From Gemmatimonadota bacterium (lineage in GTDB: Bacteria > Gemmatimonadota > Gemmatimonadetes > Gemmatimonadales > GWC2-71-9), in NCBI GenBank assembly GCA_003222155.1, contig QHUU01000074.1, positions 1 through 46,725 on the forward strand: a stretch of DNA of 46,725 bases. Direction: 5' to 3'. The notes beneath the pieces were generated by a model that was not told where the DNA came from, did not search any database, and saw only the letters and a program-made list of their open reading frames with translations. The position numbers were made by a program, and so were the translations under genes. Below, piece after piece: positions 1 through 7,496 of the stretch. Numbering within the stretch: the first letter of the stretch is position 1; the number at the start of each line of letters is the position of its first letter.

Positions 1-314
1 ACCTTCACCGTCACGGTGCAGCGCGCGCCCCCGGTCTCCACGCCCACGACGGAATACGCCAGATGGCAATCCACCTCGCAGATGTGCTTCTCCTGCCCGA
101 GGGCGAGCACCCGCTCCTTGCTCGTGCCGCCGGCGATCAGGAGGAGCGCCACGTACAAGTCGACCCCGCCGAACGCGAGCGCGGCGATCAGCTTGGCCAC
201 GTCGCCCCGCCTGAGCATCAGCGCGAACACGCCGAGCAGGCCCGCGCCAGCGACGCCGAGCACGAGGCCGACCAGCAGGAGGAAGGTGAGCGGAGTCAGG
301 CCGTCGGTGATCAC
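1..314 (-). CDS. Membrane protein, C-terminus cut by window edge
   Basis: The frame starts at GTG (314-312), which overlaps the TGA stop of the upstream DUF4173 gene (GTGA), and runs off the left edge, so only about 104 residues are visible. It begins [17 protein letters not shown] and has two clear hydrophobic segments, roughly residues 6-32 and 41-64. A more polar part with a Cys-His rich stretch follows (EKHICEVDCHLAYSVV, near residue 80), probably outside the membrane. Two cysteines and two histidines close together could bind metal or form a disulfide, but I do not recognise the family with certainty. Translational coupling puts it last in the five-gene minus-strand operon. Function unknown. 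Confidence 0.7.
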   Translation of the reverse strand, partial: MITDGLTPLTFLLLVGLVLGVAGAGLLGVFALMLRRGDVAKLIAALAFGGVDLYVALLLIAGGTSKERVLALGQEKHICEVDCHLAYSVVGVETGGARCTVTVK

Positions 315-1804
315 GGCCGGGATGCGGGACAGGCGACGGTGCGAAGACGCTCCCCCTGATCGTGCAAGAGGCGGCGTGCCGTCGTGCGGGCGAAGTTCCA
401 GGTGCGCCAGTCGTCGTGTTCGAGCGCCGTCCGTCGGACGACGAGACCATGAGCCACGCGGCACTGCTCGGGCGGTGCCAGCCGCGGGAGCGCATCGAGC
501 AGGAGCGGCACGGCGTCGGCGCCGAGCGACGCGGCGTAGCGGCCGTCGAACGGGCGCCCGGCGGCGGGGCGCGCCAGGTTGGTCCGGACGATGAAGGCGT
601 CGGGGTTGACGAGGTGCAGCCCGGCGAGCACGGCGAACCCCTGGACCAGCGCTCCGAACGCAAAGCGACGGCGCTCCCCGCGCAACGTGGTCCAGGCAAA
701 CCAGGCGCACACGCCTGCGAGGTACAGCATGACGGCGGTCGAGTAGAGCCGGATCTCCGAGAGTCCGAACGCGTCCACGTACAGGCGCATGCGCTCGAGT
801 GCCGAGGCCATGACGACGACGAGCAGCAGCAGCAGGACGACGGCCAGGTGCCGGAAGGTCCGCTGTCGCTCGCGTGATTCGTTTCGCAGGACGCAGTCGG
901 CGGTCACCAGGAGCGGGAGCGTGAGCGCGGTGGCCGTCACGAGCTCGAAAAACCCGCGCCGGGCATACTCCGCGTATGTGAGGCCCGTGGCCGTGGCGAT
1001 CAGCTGCGCTCCCCCGAACAGGTAGCGCAGCTGGATGACGACGAAGACAAGGAAGAGCGCGTCGACCAGTCCCAGCGCCGTCGCGACGGGAACGATGCCG
1101 ACGGAGAAGCCGGAACCCTCCCCCGCCGACGACACGCGGCGCAGCAGGGCGCCGCGGAAGTAGCCGGCGGCGAGCGTGGCGAACACGGCGATGAGAACCG
1201 TGTGCGACAGGAGCGCGCCGAAATCCACGGCGAAGGCCTGCGTGACGAGGTCGCGAAACACCACGTCGGCCGAGGCGAACAGGGTGCCGAACACGATGAG
1301 GAGGGGGAAGGCCACCACGGCGCCCAGCGCCACGCCGCGCGCCCGCCCGAGGCGGGCGCCGCCTGAGACCTCGCTCCAGGCGATGTCGCGGCCGATGAGC
1401 GGGAACACGCCGATACAGGCCGTCGCTGCGGCGTCGAGCGCGGTGCGCGCGTAGTCCCACGCCTGGCGCCCGCGCAGCGTGCCGCCCCGGAGACTCAGCA
1501 TCGCGACGGCCAGGATGATCACCAGGCCGATGGCGTCGAGCGCGTGCAAGGCCGCCGAGTCCCGGGCGACGAAATTGGAGGCGACGAGCAGGGCCGCCGC
1601 GGCGAGCCACGGGGTGTCGGGACTGACGGGAACGCGATGGCGGCGCACGAGCCAGACTGCCAGTGCGACGAGCGTCGTGGCGCAGAGAAAGGCGTTGAGG
1701 CCCAACGGCATCGCGCGCAGCAGCAGGTCCCCGACGACGCCCAGCATGGCGGCCCCGGCGAGAACGTGGAGCCCGAGCCTGGTCTCGGGGCGCACGGCGC
1801 TCAT
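311..1804 (-). CDS. DUF4173/DUF4153-type polytopic membrane protein
   Basis: 497 aa starting [17 protein letters not shown]. The ATG overlaps the uppS stop (ATGA at 1801-1804). About ten to twelve hydrophobic segments fill residues 1-390, including [48 protein letters not shown] and [18 protein letters not shown], then a roughly 100-residue soluble C-terminal part. The phrase ADVVFRDLV followed by QLRYLFGG and the Tyr-rich [14 protein letters not shown] is typical of the DUF4173 family, whose role is not known. The family sits in the inner membrane, often near small regulators. I infer co-transcription with uppS because of the 4-bp overlap. Confidence 0.8.
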   Translation of the reverse strand: MSAVRPETRLGLHVLAGAAMLGVVGDLLLRAMPLGLNAFLCATTLVALAVWLVRRHRVPVSPDTPWLAAAALLVASNFVARDSAALHALDAIGLVIILAVAMLSLRGGTLRGRQAWDYARTALDAAATACIGVFPLIGRDIAWSEVSGGARLGRARGVALGAVVAFPLLIVFGTLFASADVVFRDLVTQAFAVDFGALLSHTVLIAVFATLAAGYFRGALLRRVSSAGEGSGFSVGIVPVATALGLVDALFLVFVVIQLRYLFGGAQLIATATGLTYAEYARRGFFELVTATALTLPLLVTADCVLRNESRERQRTFRHLAVVLLLLLVVVMASALERMRLYVDAFGLSEIRLYSTAVMLYLAGVCAWFAWTTLRGERRRFAFGALVQGFAVLAGLHLVNPDAFIVRTNLARPAAGRPFDGRYAASLGADAVPLLLDALPRLAPPEQCRVAHGLVVRRTALEHDDWRTWNFARTTARRLLHDQGERLRTVACPASRP

Positions 1805-2436
1805 CCGGCCGCCGCCTCGGGCAGACCGCCGAAGCGGCGCTGGCGCGTCCGGAAGTCGGCCACGGCGCGCGCCAGGTCCGCCGCGCCGAAGTCGGGCCAC
1901 AGGGTGTCGGTGAAGTACAGCTCGGCATAGGCGGCTTCCCACAGCAGAAAGTCCGAGAGCCGCTGCTCGCCGCCGGTGCGGATCAACAGGTCGACGTCCG
2001 GCAGAATGACACCGGCGCCGATCGCCCAGCGGGCCGAGTAGTCCACGGCGAGCCGGAGTGCGAGCCGCCCGCCCGCAGCCGTGGCGCGCTGGGCGGCGGC
2101 GATCCCTGCGACCAGCGGCGCGGGCAGCCGATCGCGCCGGCCCACCACCTCGAGCCGCACGCCGTTCTCCACCAAGCGCGGCGTCTCGGTGCGGAGGTGA
2201 CGCGCGAACAACCGCATCAGCGCGGCGACCTCGCCCGGCGGGCGCTTCCAGTTGTCGGCGGAGAAGGCGTACAGCGTGAGCGCGGTGATGCCCTGATCGG
2301 GCGCGGCCTCGACCGCCCGACGCACGGCCTCGGCGCCGGCACGATGGCCCGCGACGCGCGGCAGGCCGCGGCGCGCGGCCCAGCGGCCGTTGCCGTCCAT
2401 GATGATTGCGACGTGGATAGAAGAGCTTTGCGGCAT
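1801..2436 (-). CDS. uppS: Isoprenyl (undecaprenyl-type) diphosphate synthase, shortened
   Basis: 211 aa. Cis-prenyltransferases condense isopentenyl diphosphate onto farnesyl diphosphate to make the polyprenyl carrier lipid of the envelope. Seen: the N-terminal catalytic motif MDGNGRWA (Asp14), [14 protein letters not shown], and the C-terminal block [18 protein letters not shown] followed by [15 protein letters not shown], all strongly conserved. The protein is about 35-40 residues shorter than usual: only GAGVILP lies between DYSARWAI and DLLIRTGG, where the family normally has a helical segment. I chose ATG 2436 because GAGGT lies 9 nt upstream; an in-frame TTG at 2451 is the alternative. 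The neighbours are not the usual cdsA/dxr genes, so it may be a second, specialised prenyltransferase. Confidence 0.88.
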   Translation of the reverse strand: MPQSSSIHVAIIMDGNGRWAARRGLPRVAGHRAGAEAVRRAVEAAPDQGITALTLYAFSADNWKRPPGEVAALMRLFARHLRTETPRLVENGVRLEVVGRRDRLPAPLVAGIAAAQRATAAGGRLALRLAVDYSARWAIGAGVILPDVDLLIRTGGEQRLSDFLLWEAAYAELYFTDTLWPDFGAADLARAVADFRTRQRRFGGLPEAAAG

Positions 2437-2449
2437 AAAGTAAGACCTC

Positions 2450-2480
2450 AAAAAAAATCCCGGGGCTCACCCCTGACGGG
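2450..2480 (-). terminator. Hairpin plus T8 between regulator and uppS
   Basis: Read on the minus strand, the 3' end of the regulator gene forms a GGGG/CCCC stem with a 4-nt loop that contains the TGA stop, nested inside a GGG/CCC outer pairing, followed at once by eight Ts. It looks like a weak intrinsic terminator or attenuator. It lies only about 14 nt before the uppS start and would lower uppS expression relative to the first two genes. Confidence 0.45.
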
Positions 2481-2841
2481 TGACGCGAATCAGCGCTTCC
2501 ATGTGGTCGAGGTAATGCTCCAGGGCGCGCCGCCCGGTGCCCGTCAACCGGTATTCGGTTTTCGGGATCCGTCCTTCGAACGACTTGGTGCAGGTCACGT
2601 ACGAGGCCTCCTCGAGCTTGCGCGCGTGCACGCTCAGGTTCCCGTCCGTCGTTTTGAGGAGCGCCTTGAGCTCGTTGAAGCTGAGGCTGTCGTTCACGGC
2701 GAGCGCGCTCACGATGCCGAGGCGCACGCGCTCATGGATCAGCCGGTCGAGCTCGGCCGTGCGCACGCCTGCGCCGGAGCGCTGTCGCGCGACGTCCCGC
2801 TCGGCCGCCTCGGTTTTTCTCGCCGCTCCCGGTCTAGCCAC
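2467..2841 (-). CDS. Winged-helix transcriptional regulator (HTH_34/MarR-like)
   Basis: 124 aa, one-domain DNA-binding protein. Residues about 25-105 form a winged helix: [19 protein letters not shown], then [29 protein letters not shown] (helix-turn-helix), then the wing [26 protein letters not shown]. This is the ArsR-like HTH_34 family, commonly paired with a small membrane protein as here. I chose GTG 2841 because GGAGG sits 4 nt upstream; a TTG at 2856 is possible. It overlaps the end of the preceding membrane-protein gene by 8 bp. The palindrome at 3457-3471 just upstream of this operon is its most plausible operator, which would make it autoregulatory. That link is inference. Confidence 0.85.
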   Translation of the reverse strand: MARPGAARKTEAAERDVARQRSGAGVRTAELDRLIHERVRLGIVSALAVNDSLSFNELKALLKTTDGNLSVHARKLEEASYVTCTKSFEGRIPKTEYRLTGTGRRALEHYLDHMEALIRVTRQG

Positions 2842-3418
2842 CGTACCTCCGAGCAATGATCGCGCCGAACACGAGGTGCAACCCGCCGAACCCGGCCGCC
2901 ATCAGCCAGTTCCCCCAGACCGCCGGTCCCAGCAGCGCGACGGCGCCGACCGTCATGAAGCAGAGACCCATGACGGGGACGATGCGGACCGAGAACGCGC
3001 CCCCGGTCACGAACCCGGTGCCGTAGAGCAGCAGCCAGGTTCCCGGGAGCGCATGCCACAACCCTGCCCGCGACAGCGCGACCGTCAGGAGACCTCCCGC
3101 CACCATCGGGGGCAGGAGGCTCAGGCCGGCCCGGCGCCCCGGTCCCGACAGCAGGGGATCGTTCACGGCGAACGCCTTGCGGACCATGGTCGAGCCGCCG
3201 ATGGCGAGCGCCACGACCGCCTCGCCGAGCCAGGTGGCGAGCCACAGCTCGGGCGTCGGCTGCCGCGCCGCTAACAGCGCGGCGACGAGCGCGGTCGCCC
3301 CCACGGCCGCCTGTCCCCAGCCCGGGACGGCCGTGAACGAGCCGGCGCGCTCCATCGTCTGCCGGATGTAGCGGAGGTTGTCGAGCGCGCGATCGTGCAG
3401 CGGCCGGGGAGCGGTCAT
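2834..3418 (-). CDS. Small polytopic membrane protein, partner of the regulator
   Basis: 194 aa. A cytoplasmic N-terminus ([26 protein letters not shown]) precedes about five hydrophobic segments ([71 protein letters not shown]) and a short basic tail ARRYGG. Proteins of this type are regularly encoded directly before a HTH_34 regulator; their biochemical role is unknown. A -10 hexamer lies 6 nt before the ATG with no ribosome site between them, so the mRNA is predicted to be leaderless. First gene of the minus-strand operon that continues to the left edge. Confidence 0.75.
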   Translation of the reverse strand: MTAPRPLHDRALDNLRYIRQTMERAGSFTAVPGWGQAAVGATALVAALLAARQPTPELWLATWLGEAVVALAIGGSTMVRKAFAVNDPLLSGPGRRAGLSLLPPMVAGGLLTVALSRAGLWHALPGTWLLLYGTGFVTGGAFSVRIVPVMGLCFMTVGAVALLGPAVWGNWLMAAGFGGLHLVFGAIIARRYGG

Positions 3419-3424
3419 GGAGGC

Positions 3425-3453
3425 ATGATAGCGCCCCGCCGCCCTGGTGTCAA
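3425..3453 (-). promoter_or_regulatory. Consensus sigma-70 promoter, leaderless
   Basis: On the minus strand TTGACA (3453-3448), 17-bp spacer, TATCAT (3430-3425), then 6 nt to the ATG at 3418. The expected transcription start falls on or within 1-2 nt of the A of ATG, so no ribosome site can be present in the transcript. Confidence 0.8.
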
Positions 3454-3456
3454 GTA

Positions 3457-3471
3457 CTTTGTATCACAAAG
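3457..3471. promoter_or_regulatory. Operator-like palindrome CTTTGT-ATC-ACAAAG
   Basis: A perfect 6-3-6 inverted repeat in the divergent intergenic region. It sits just upstream of the -35 of the minus promoter and inside the would-be -35/-10 spacer of the plus-strand dppA promoter (TACGCT at 3476-3481, 6 nt before GTG). The adjacent winged-helix regulator is the obvious candidate to bind it; no binding evidence exists. Confidence 0.55.
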
Positions 3472-3487
3472 CAACTACGCTTCCACC

Positions 3488-4324
3488 GTGCGCGTCTACA
3501 TCTCGGTCGACATGGAAGGCGTCGCCGGCGTGGTGCACGAGTCCCAGACCGACCCCACCGACCCGGCCTGCGCGGCCGACTACGCGCGCTTTCGCCGCCT
3601 CATGACGGCGGAGGCCAATGCCGCCGTGGAGGGAGCAGTCGCCGCGGGGGCCACCAGGGTGGTGGTGAACGACAGCCACTGGTTCATGCGCAACCTGCTG
3701 GCGGAGGAGCTGCACCAGGCGGCGGAGCTCGTGGCCGGCGACCCCAAGCCGCGCTCCATGGTGCAGGGGATCGATGAGCAGGAGCCGCGTGGCTTCGACG
3801 CGGCGCTGTTCATCGGGTATCATGCGCGCGCCGGCACGGCCCACGCGATCCTCGACCACACGTACGCCGATCGGATCTACGAAGTGCGCCTCAACGGCAA
3901 GGCGGTAGGGGAGCTGGGCCTGAACGCGGCGCTCGCCGGCGTCCACGGGGTGCCGGTGGCGCTCGTGAGCGGCGATTCCGCGCTCGCCGCCGAGGCGAAA
4001 CAGCTGCTCGGCGACGGGGTCAGCACGGTGGTCGTGAAGTACGCGGTCAGCCGGCACGCGGCGAGCAGTGTCGCTCCGGCCGTGGCCTGCCGCATGATCC
4101 GGGACGAGGTGACGCTGGCGCTCAAGCGGAAGCACACGCCCCTGATCCTGGCGACGCCGATCGCCCTGGAGGTGGATTTCGCTCAGACCATCCATGCCGA
4201 CATGGCGGAATTGTGCCCCGGCACGACGCGCCCCGCGGGGCGCACGGTGGCATTCTCGCACCACGACTACCGCGAGGTGTTCCGGGTGTGGCGCGTGCTG
4301 TTGAACCTGTCGGCCGTCGTGTGA
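3488..4324 (+). CDS. dppA: D-aminopeptidase, DppA/M55 family
   Basis: 278 aa. M55 enzymes are zinc-dependent aminopeptidases that release D-amino acids from short peptides such as peptidoglycan-derived ones. Seen: N-terminal MDMEG-type motif with Asp8 and Glu10 in the same positions as Bacillus DppA, NDSHWFMRN (His64), GDPKPRSMVQG, GYHARAGTAHAI (His112) and VGELGLNAALAG (Glu142). These match the family's metal ligands and self-compartmentalising fold. The start is GTG 3488 because the frame begins VRVYISVDMEG exactly where the family does. There is no ribosome site upstream, and a weak TACGCT hexamer 6 nt away suggests a leaderless message. It ends at 4324, directly abutting the converging GNAT gene. 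Confidence 0.92.
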   Translation: MRVYISVDMEGVAGVVHESQTDPTDPACAADYARFRRLMTAEANAAVEGAVAAGATRVVVNDSHWFMRNLLAEELHQAAELVAGDPKPRSMVQGIDEQEPRGFDAALFIGYHARAGTAHAILDHTYADRIYEVRLNGKAVGELGLNAALAGVHGVPVALVSGDSALAAEAKQLLGDGVSTVVVKYAVSRHAASSVAPAVACRMIRDEVTLALKRKHTPLILATPIALEVDFAQTIHADMAELCPGTTRPAGRTVAFSHHDYREVFRVWRVLLNLSAVV

Positions 4325-5185
4325 CTAGGGCGCCAGCAGCACCAACCCGTAGTCTCCCACGATCCGAAAGCCGATCGACAGGTACGCGGCTCGCGCCGCG
4401 GCGTTGAGCGGATCGGCGAACAGCACGGCGCGCGCGACGCCCTGCGTGCGCGCCGCCACGAGCGAGCCCGCCACCACCGAGCGGGCGTAGCCACGACCGC
4501 GGCGCTCCGGTGGCGTCCACACGCCGCCGATTTGCACGATGTCCGGCAGCATCGCGTTGAATACGGAATAGGCCACGGGCGTCTTGTCGTGGACCAGGAC
4601 CCAGTCGGCGCTGCGCTCGTGGTGCAGCAGGACGTCGGCGCGGCTGGCGCGCCCGAGCTCCGGCCCGTCGACCATGCCCAGCGCCTCCACGGAAAAGCTC
4701 GCCCGCCACGCCGCCAACAGCTCCAGCTCTTCGGGCTCCGGATGGCGGCAGCGCACCGCTCCGCTGGCGAGCGGCGCCGGAAGTACCAGTCGGTCCAGAT
4801 CGAGCGCGTACAGCTCGTCGCGGCTGTCCTGGACCGCCGTGGCGGCCGCCAGCCCGAGCGCGTCGCGCGCGGCGACGACCTGTGCCCACGGACCCGAGAA
4901 CCCCGTGACAGCGCGGCCCGAGCGGCGCACCGCTTCCCGCGCCAGCACGGCGCTGTGCGCGGGCGCCTGCACGAGGACCATCCCGTTCCAGCAGTGCGCC
5001 ACCACGCCGACCATGCGGCCGTCCTCGAGCGCCGCTACGTAGGTCGCGTGCAGCGGTTGCCCGCGGTCCACGAGACCGGCCGCCCGCGCGTTGGAGCGCA
5101 GGAACATGGACGAATCGGCCCGGGCGACGAGGAACGCGTCGAGCGCGGCTTCGTCGCCGGGGTGCAGCACGCGGAGCTCGGACAC
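4325..5185 (-). CDS. GNAT-family N-acetyltransferase
   Basis: 286 aa starting at GTG (MSELRVLHPGDEAALDAFL). The C-terminal half carries the acetyl-CoA-binding core VWTPPERRGRGYARSVVAGSLVAA (motif A, R/Q-x-x-G-x-G/A type, near residue 225) followed by ARAVLFADPLNAAARAAYLSIGFRIVGDYGLVLL, the usual beta-bulge and C-terminal strand of FR47-like GNATs. The N-terminal half is a degenerate GNAT-like fold (FLRSNARAAGLVDRGQPLHATYVAAL), so this is a tandem-GNAT arrangement. Substrate unknown. Its stop codon abuts that of dppA with no bases between, and it starts 3 bp after the PHP gene ends, so it is probably co-transcribed with it. Confidence 0.85.
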   Translation of the reverse strand: MSELRVLHPGDEAALDAFLVARADSSMFLRSNARAAGLVDRGQPLHATYVAALEDGRMVGVVAHCWNGMVLVQAPAHSAVLAREAVRRSGRAVTGFSGPWAQVVAARDALGLAAATAVQDSRDELYALDLDRLVLPAPLASGAVRCRHPEPEELELLAAWRASFSVEALGMVDGPELGRASRADVLLHHERSADWVLVHDKTPVAYSVFNAMLPDIVQIGGVWTPPERRGRGYARSVVAGSLVAARTQGVARAVLFADPLNAAARAAYLSIGFRIVGDYGLVLLAP

Positions 5186-5188
5186 CGC

Positions 5189-6391
5189 TCAGCCCGGCGC
5201 GGAGCGGTGCAGCTTGAGGATTTTGAGCGACAGGCTGCGCGCCAGGATCCCGATCCCGCCCGGGTCGCCCTGCCGGCGCGGCACCGCGCGGTAGATCAGG
5301 ATGACCAGGATCCACGTGAGCCAGCTCGATCGCTCGCTCCACGAGAGCCCGCGCAGCATGAGCCACGGCTGCGTGTAGGCCGCGGTCCAGGCCTGCCAGT
5401 CGGCCTGGGCGAGGGCGATCGGGCGGGCCAGGACGCGGTTCGAGCGGTAGCCGTGGGCGCTCGGGCTCGAGAGGTTCCAGACGCAGGTCGCCTTGCCCCA
5501 GCCATGATTGTCGCTGGCGCCGACCGCGAGCAGATCGTGGTCTCGGGCGAGCTCGAGCACCCGGGCGCGCGCCGGCCGGGGGAAACCGAGCGCCCTGGGC
5601 GCACAGTTCACGATCTCAAAGCCGTCGACGCCGGCAGTGACGAACCGATCGAGATCGTCCCAGTGATTGCGCCAGTACTCGGGCAGCGATGCGATGCCGA
5701 TTGCGCCCTGGCCGTGGAGCGCGGCGAACAGGCCGAGCATCCCGGGCGTGTCGCGCATGTATGCGGCACGGTCGATCAGGGTCACCGGGCCGAGCGCCAC
5801 GACGTGCTGACCGTACACGCTCCACTCGACCCCGGGCAGGAGGCGGAGGGGCTGGTCGATCGCCTGGTCGAAGACCACGTTGTGATCGGTGACGAAGGAG
5901 GCGTCGAAGCCCTGCGCGGCGTGCCACCGCGCCAGATCGGCGGCGCTCCAACCGGGGCGCCCATCGTGTGACGCGGCCGTGTGGGCGTGGTAGTCGATCA
6001 CGGTGAGGGTGGAGTCCGCCGGCGCGAGCCGCGCGACGGGACGGGGCAAGAGCACCGCGGCCACGCCGAGCCCCAGCACCGCCAGCGGACCGAGCGTCGC
6101 CCGCAGCAGCCGCCGCCGCGGCGGGCCGGAGCGCGACAGGCCCCAGACGGCCAGGCCGATCACCCAGACCAGCAGGAATGCCCACGCGCGCCCCAGGCTC
6201 AGGAACGTGAGCGCGTCGAGCACGTCCGAAAGCGGGGCGAGCACGGTGTACAAGGCGGGGCGCACGAGGTCGACGTCGTACGGCACCGCGCCGCTCACGG
6301 CATCCACGAGCGGCGGGAGCGGGGCGAGCGCCGAGACGAGCAGCAGCGCCAGGAGCGTGCAGGTGATCGGGTAGCGGCGCAGGAGATTCAT
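5189..6391 (-). CDS. Membrane-anchored PHP-domain phosphoesterase-like protein
   Basis: 400 aa. N-terminal hydrophobic segments (TCTLLALLLVSALAPLPPLV, AFLLVWVIGLAVWGL, LLRATLGPLAVLGLGVAAVLL; residues about 8-135) anchor a PHP domain. The metal-binding motifs are seen as VIDYHAHTAASHDGRPG (HxH, near residue 155), SFVTDHNVV (DH), LLPGVEWS and GASDNHGWG (DNH). PHP domains act as phosphoesterases or polymerase-associated nucleases; the substrate here is unknown and the active site may face the periplasm. A final hydrophobic stretch, SSWLTWILVILIYRAVP, lies near the C-terminus. I chose ATG 6391 (MNLLRRYP); an ATG 15 nt... codons further upstream (MPKIVR, 6406) is possible but would run into the divergent gene. 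Confidence 0.82.
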   Translation of the reverse strand: MNLLRRYPITCTLLALLLVSALAPLPPLVDAVSGAVPYDVDLVRPALYTVLAPLSDVLDALTFLSLGRAWAFLLVWVIGLAVWGLSRSGPPRRRLLRATLGPLAVLGLGVAAVLLPRPVARLAPADSTLTVIDYHAHTAASHDGRPGWSAADLARWHAAQGFDASFVTDHNVVFDQAIDQPLRLLPGVEWSVYGQHVVALGPVTLIDRAAYMRDTPGMLGLFAALHGQGAIGIASLPEYWRNHWDDLDRFVTAGVDGFEIVNCAPRALGFPRPARARVLELARDHDLLAVGASDNHGWGKATCVWNLSSPSAHGYRSNRVLARPIALAQADWQAWTAAYTQPWLMLRGLSWSERSSWLTWILVILIYRAVPRRQGDPGGIGILARSLSLKILKLHRSAPG

Positions 6392-6394
6392 CCG

Positions 6395-6400
6395 TACAAT
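6395..6400 (+). promoter_or_regulatory. -10 hexamer TACAAT, leaderless
   Basis: TACAAT lies 7 nt before the ATG at 6408 of the lipoprotein gene, with no ribosome site between. The 17-bp-spaced -35 position (TAGCGG) is poor, so activity may depend on another factor. Confidence 0.5.
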
Positions 6401-6407
6401 CTTGGGC

Positions 6408-6746
6408 ATGCGGGCACTGCACGCCACAGTCGTCGGGTTGCTCGCGTCGAGCATCGTCGGCGCGGGGACTGCATGCCGTCAATCCTCACGCGCGAGCGGC
6501 GCGTCCGATGCCGGCGCGTTGGTGACGGTCTATGTGCCGGCCCGGATGGCTGACCAGGTGATGGGGCCGCTGCAGGCGGTCGCGGCACGGCACCGGTGGG
6601 CCCTCTCGGTCCGGACGGACAGCGGCGCCCTCGCCGACGCCGACCTGACGATCGCCGACAGCGCGGGCCGTCCCGTGGCGCGGGTCCGGGCGGGATCGGC
6701 GGTGGAGGCGCAGGCGAGGCAGCTGGCGAAGGGAGCGCTGCCGTGA
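6408..6746 (+). CDS. Small predicted lipoprotein
   Basis: 112 aa. It begins MRALHATVVGLLASSIVGAGTAC, a signal peptide ending in a lipobox-like GTAC, so the mature protein should be lipidated at Cys near residue 23. The mature part is about 90 residues, mixed alpha/beta, including VTVYVPARMADQVMGPLQAVAARH and ADLTIADSAGRPVARVR. This recalls the start of a periplasmic substrate-binding protein but is too short to be one. It could be a truncated or minimal version. The stop overlaps the next gene's GTG by 4 bp (GTGA), so the two are translationally coupled. Confidence 0.65.
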   Translation: MRALHATVVGLLASSIVGAGTACRQSSRASGASDAGALVTVYVPARMADQVMGPLQAVAARHRWALSVRTDSGALADADLTIADSAGRPVARVRAGSAVEAQARQLAKGALP

Positions 6747-7246
6747 CGCTCGACGGGTTCGCCGCGATTCCCGACATGGTGCTCGGGCCCCTGGCGGGCC
6801 GGCCCGAGGCCGACTGGCACCGCGCCCCGCCCGGCAAGTGGACGCCGGCGCAGATCGTCCATCACCTCGCCATCTCCGTCGACGGGAGCAGTCGCGTGTT
6901 TCAGGAGCGGCGTGCGAAGCCGCCGATGCGGCGCCGACCGCGGCCCATGCGGCAGCGGCTGGCCCACGTGCTGTATCTCGATATCGGGTGGATTCCCTCG
7001 GGCCGTCCCGCGCCGGCGGCGACCGAGCCCGCCGGGCGCCCGGATGTGGGCGCCGTGGAGCGCCAGCTGCGCGACGGCGTGGCGCGGTTCCTCGCGCTCG
7101 CAGGCGAGCTGCTGCCGGCCCGCCGGGGCGATCTATTTGTAAGACACCCTGTCTTCGGTGACCTCACGCTGCCCGAATGGCTGCGGTTCCACGTCCGCCA
7201 CTGCGCGCATCACGCGAAGCAGATCACGGCGCGCCTCGAGCCGTGA
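6743..7246 (+). CDS. DinB-like four-helix metalloprotein
   Basis: 167 aa starting at GTG (VTLDGFAAIPDMV). It has the DinB-superfamily pattern: WTPAQIVHHLAISVDGSSRVF with His40/His41 in the first long helix region, and FHVRHCAHHAKQITARL at the C-terminus (His153, His156/157), which together make the usual three-histidine metal site. DinB-fold proteins include thiol transferases (bacillithiol and mycothiol S-transferases) and uncharacterised stress proteins, so the reaction is not known. The GTGA overlap at both ends places it in the middle of a coupled three-gene unit with the lipoprotein and the 51-aa basic protein. Confidence 0.8.
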   Translation: MTLDGFAAIPDMVLGPLAGRPEADWHRAPPGKWTPAQIVHHLAISVDGSSRVFQERRAKPPMRRRPRPMRQRLAHVLYLDIGWIPSGRPAPAATEPAGRPDVGAVERQLRDGVARFLALAGELLPARRGDLFVRHPVFGDLTLPEWLRFHVRHCAHHAKQITARLEP

Positions 7247-7398
7247 CGCGGAAGAAGGACAAGCTCACGGTCCGCGTGCCGAACCCCAAGGCACCGGTGA
7301 AGCAGCGGCTCAAGACTCCGGCGCACAAGGTGCACCGGTCCGCGAAGCAGTACCGCAGGAGGGAGAAGCATCCGCACCGGTCGACCGACGTTGAGTGA
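7243..7398 (+). CDS. 51-aa highly basic small protein
   Basis: Starts GTG 7243, overlapping the DinB stop (GTGA). The product begins VTRKKDKLTVRVPNPKAPVK and continues through QRLKTPAHKVHRS, QYRRREKHPHR and ends STDVE. About a third of its residues are Lys or Arg, with no hydrophobic core, so it is probably disordered and may bind nucleic acid or the ribosome. I do not recognise a named family. Support for it being real comes from the coupled start and the open frame to a clean TGA 98 bp before the next gene. Confidence 0.6.
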   Translation: MTRKKDKLTVRVPNPKAPVKQRLKTPAHKVHRSAKQYRRREKHPHRSTDVE

Positions 7399-7496
7399 CG
7401 GTGTGGCGAGTCGGAGGGAACGCCGGAGTGCCATCCGGGGTTGCCCACCACGACGTACCTCGTAGTACCGGAAACGCCCTCCAACTACGGTGCTCC

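Noticed and set aside
4316-4332. A bidirectional terminator between dppA and the GNAT gene
   Set aside because: The two stop codons abut and no stem-loop with a T tract is visible on either strand.
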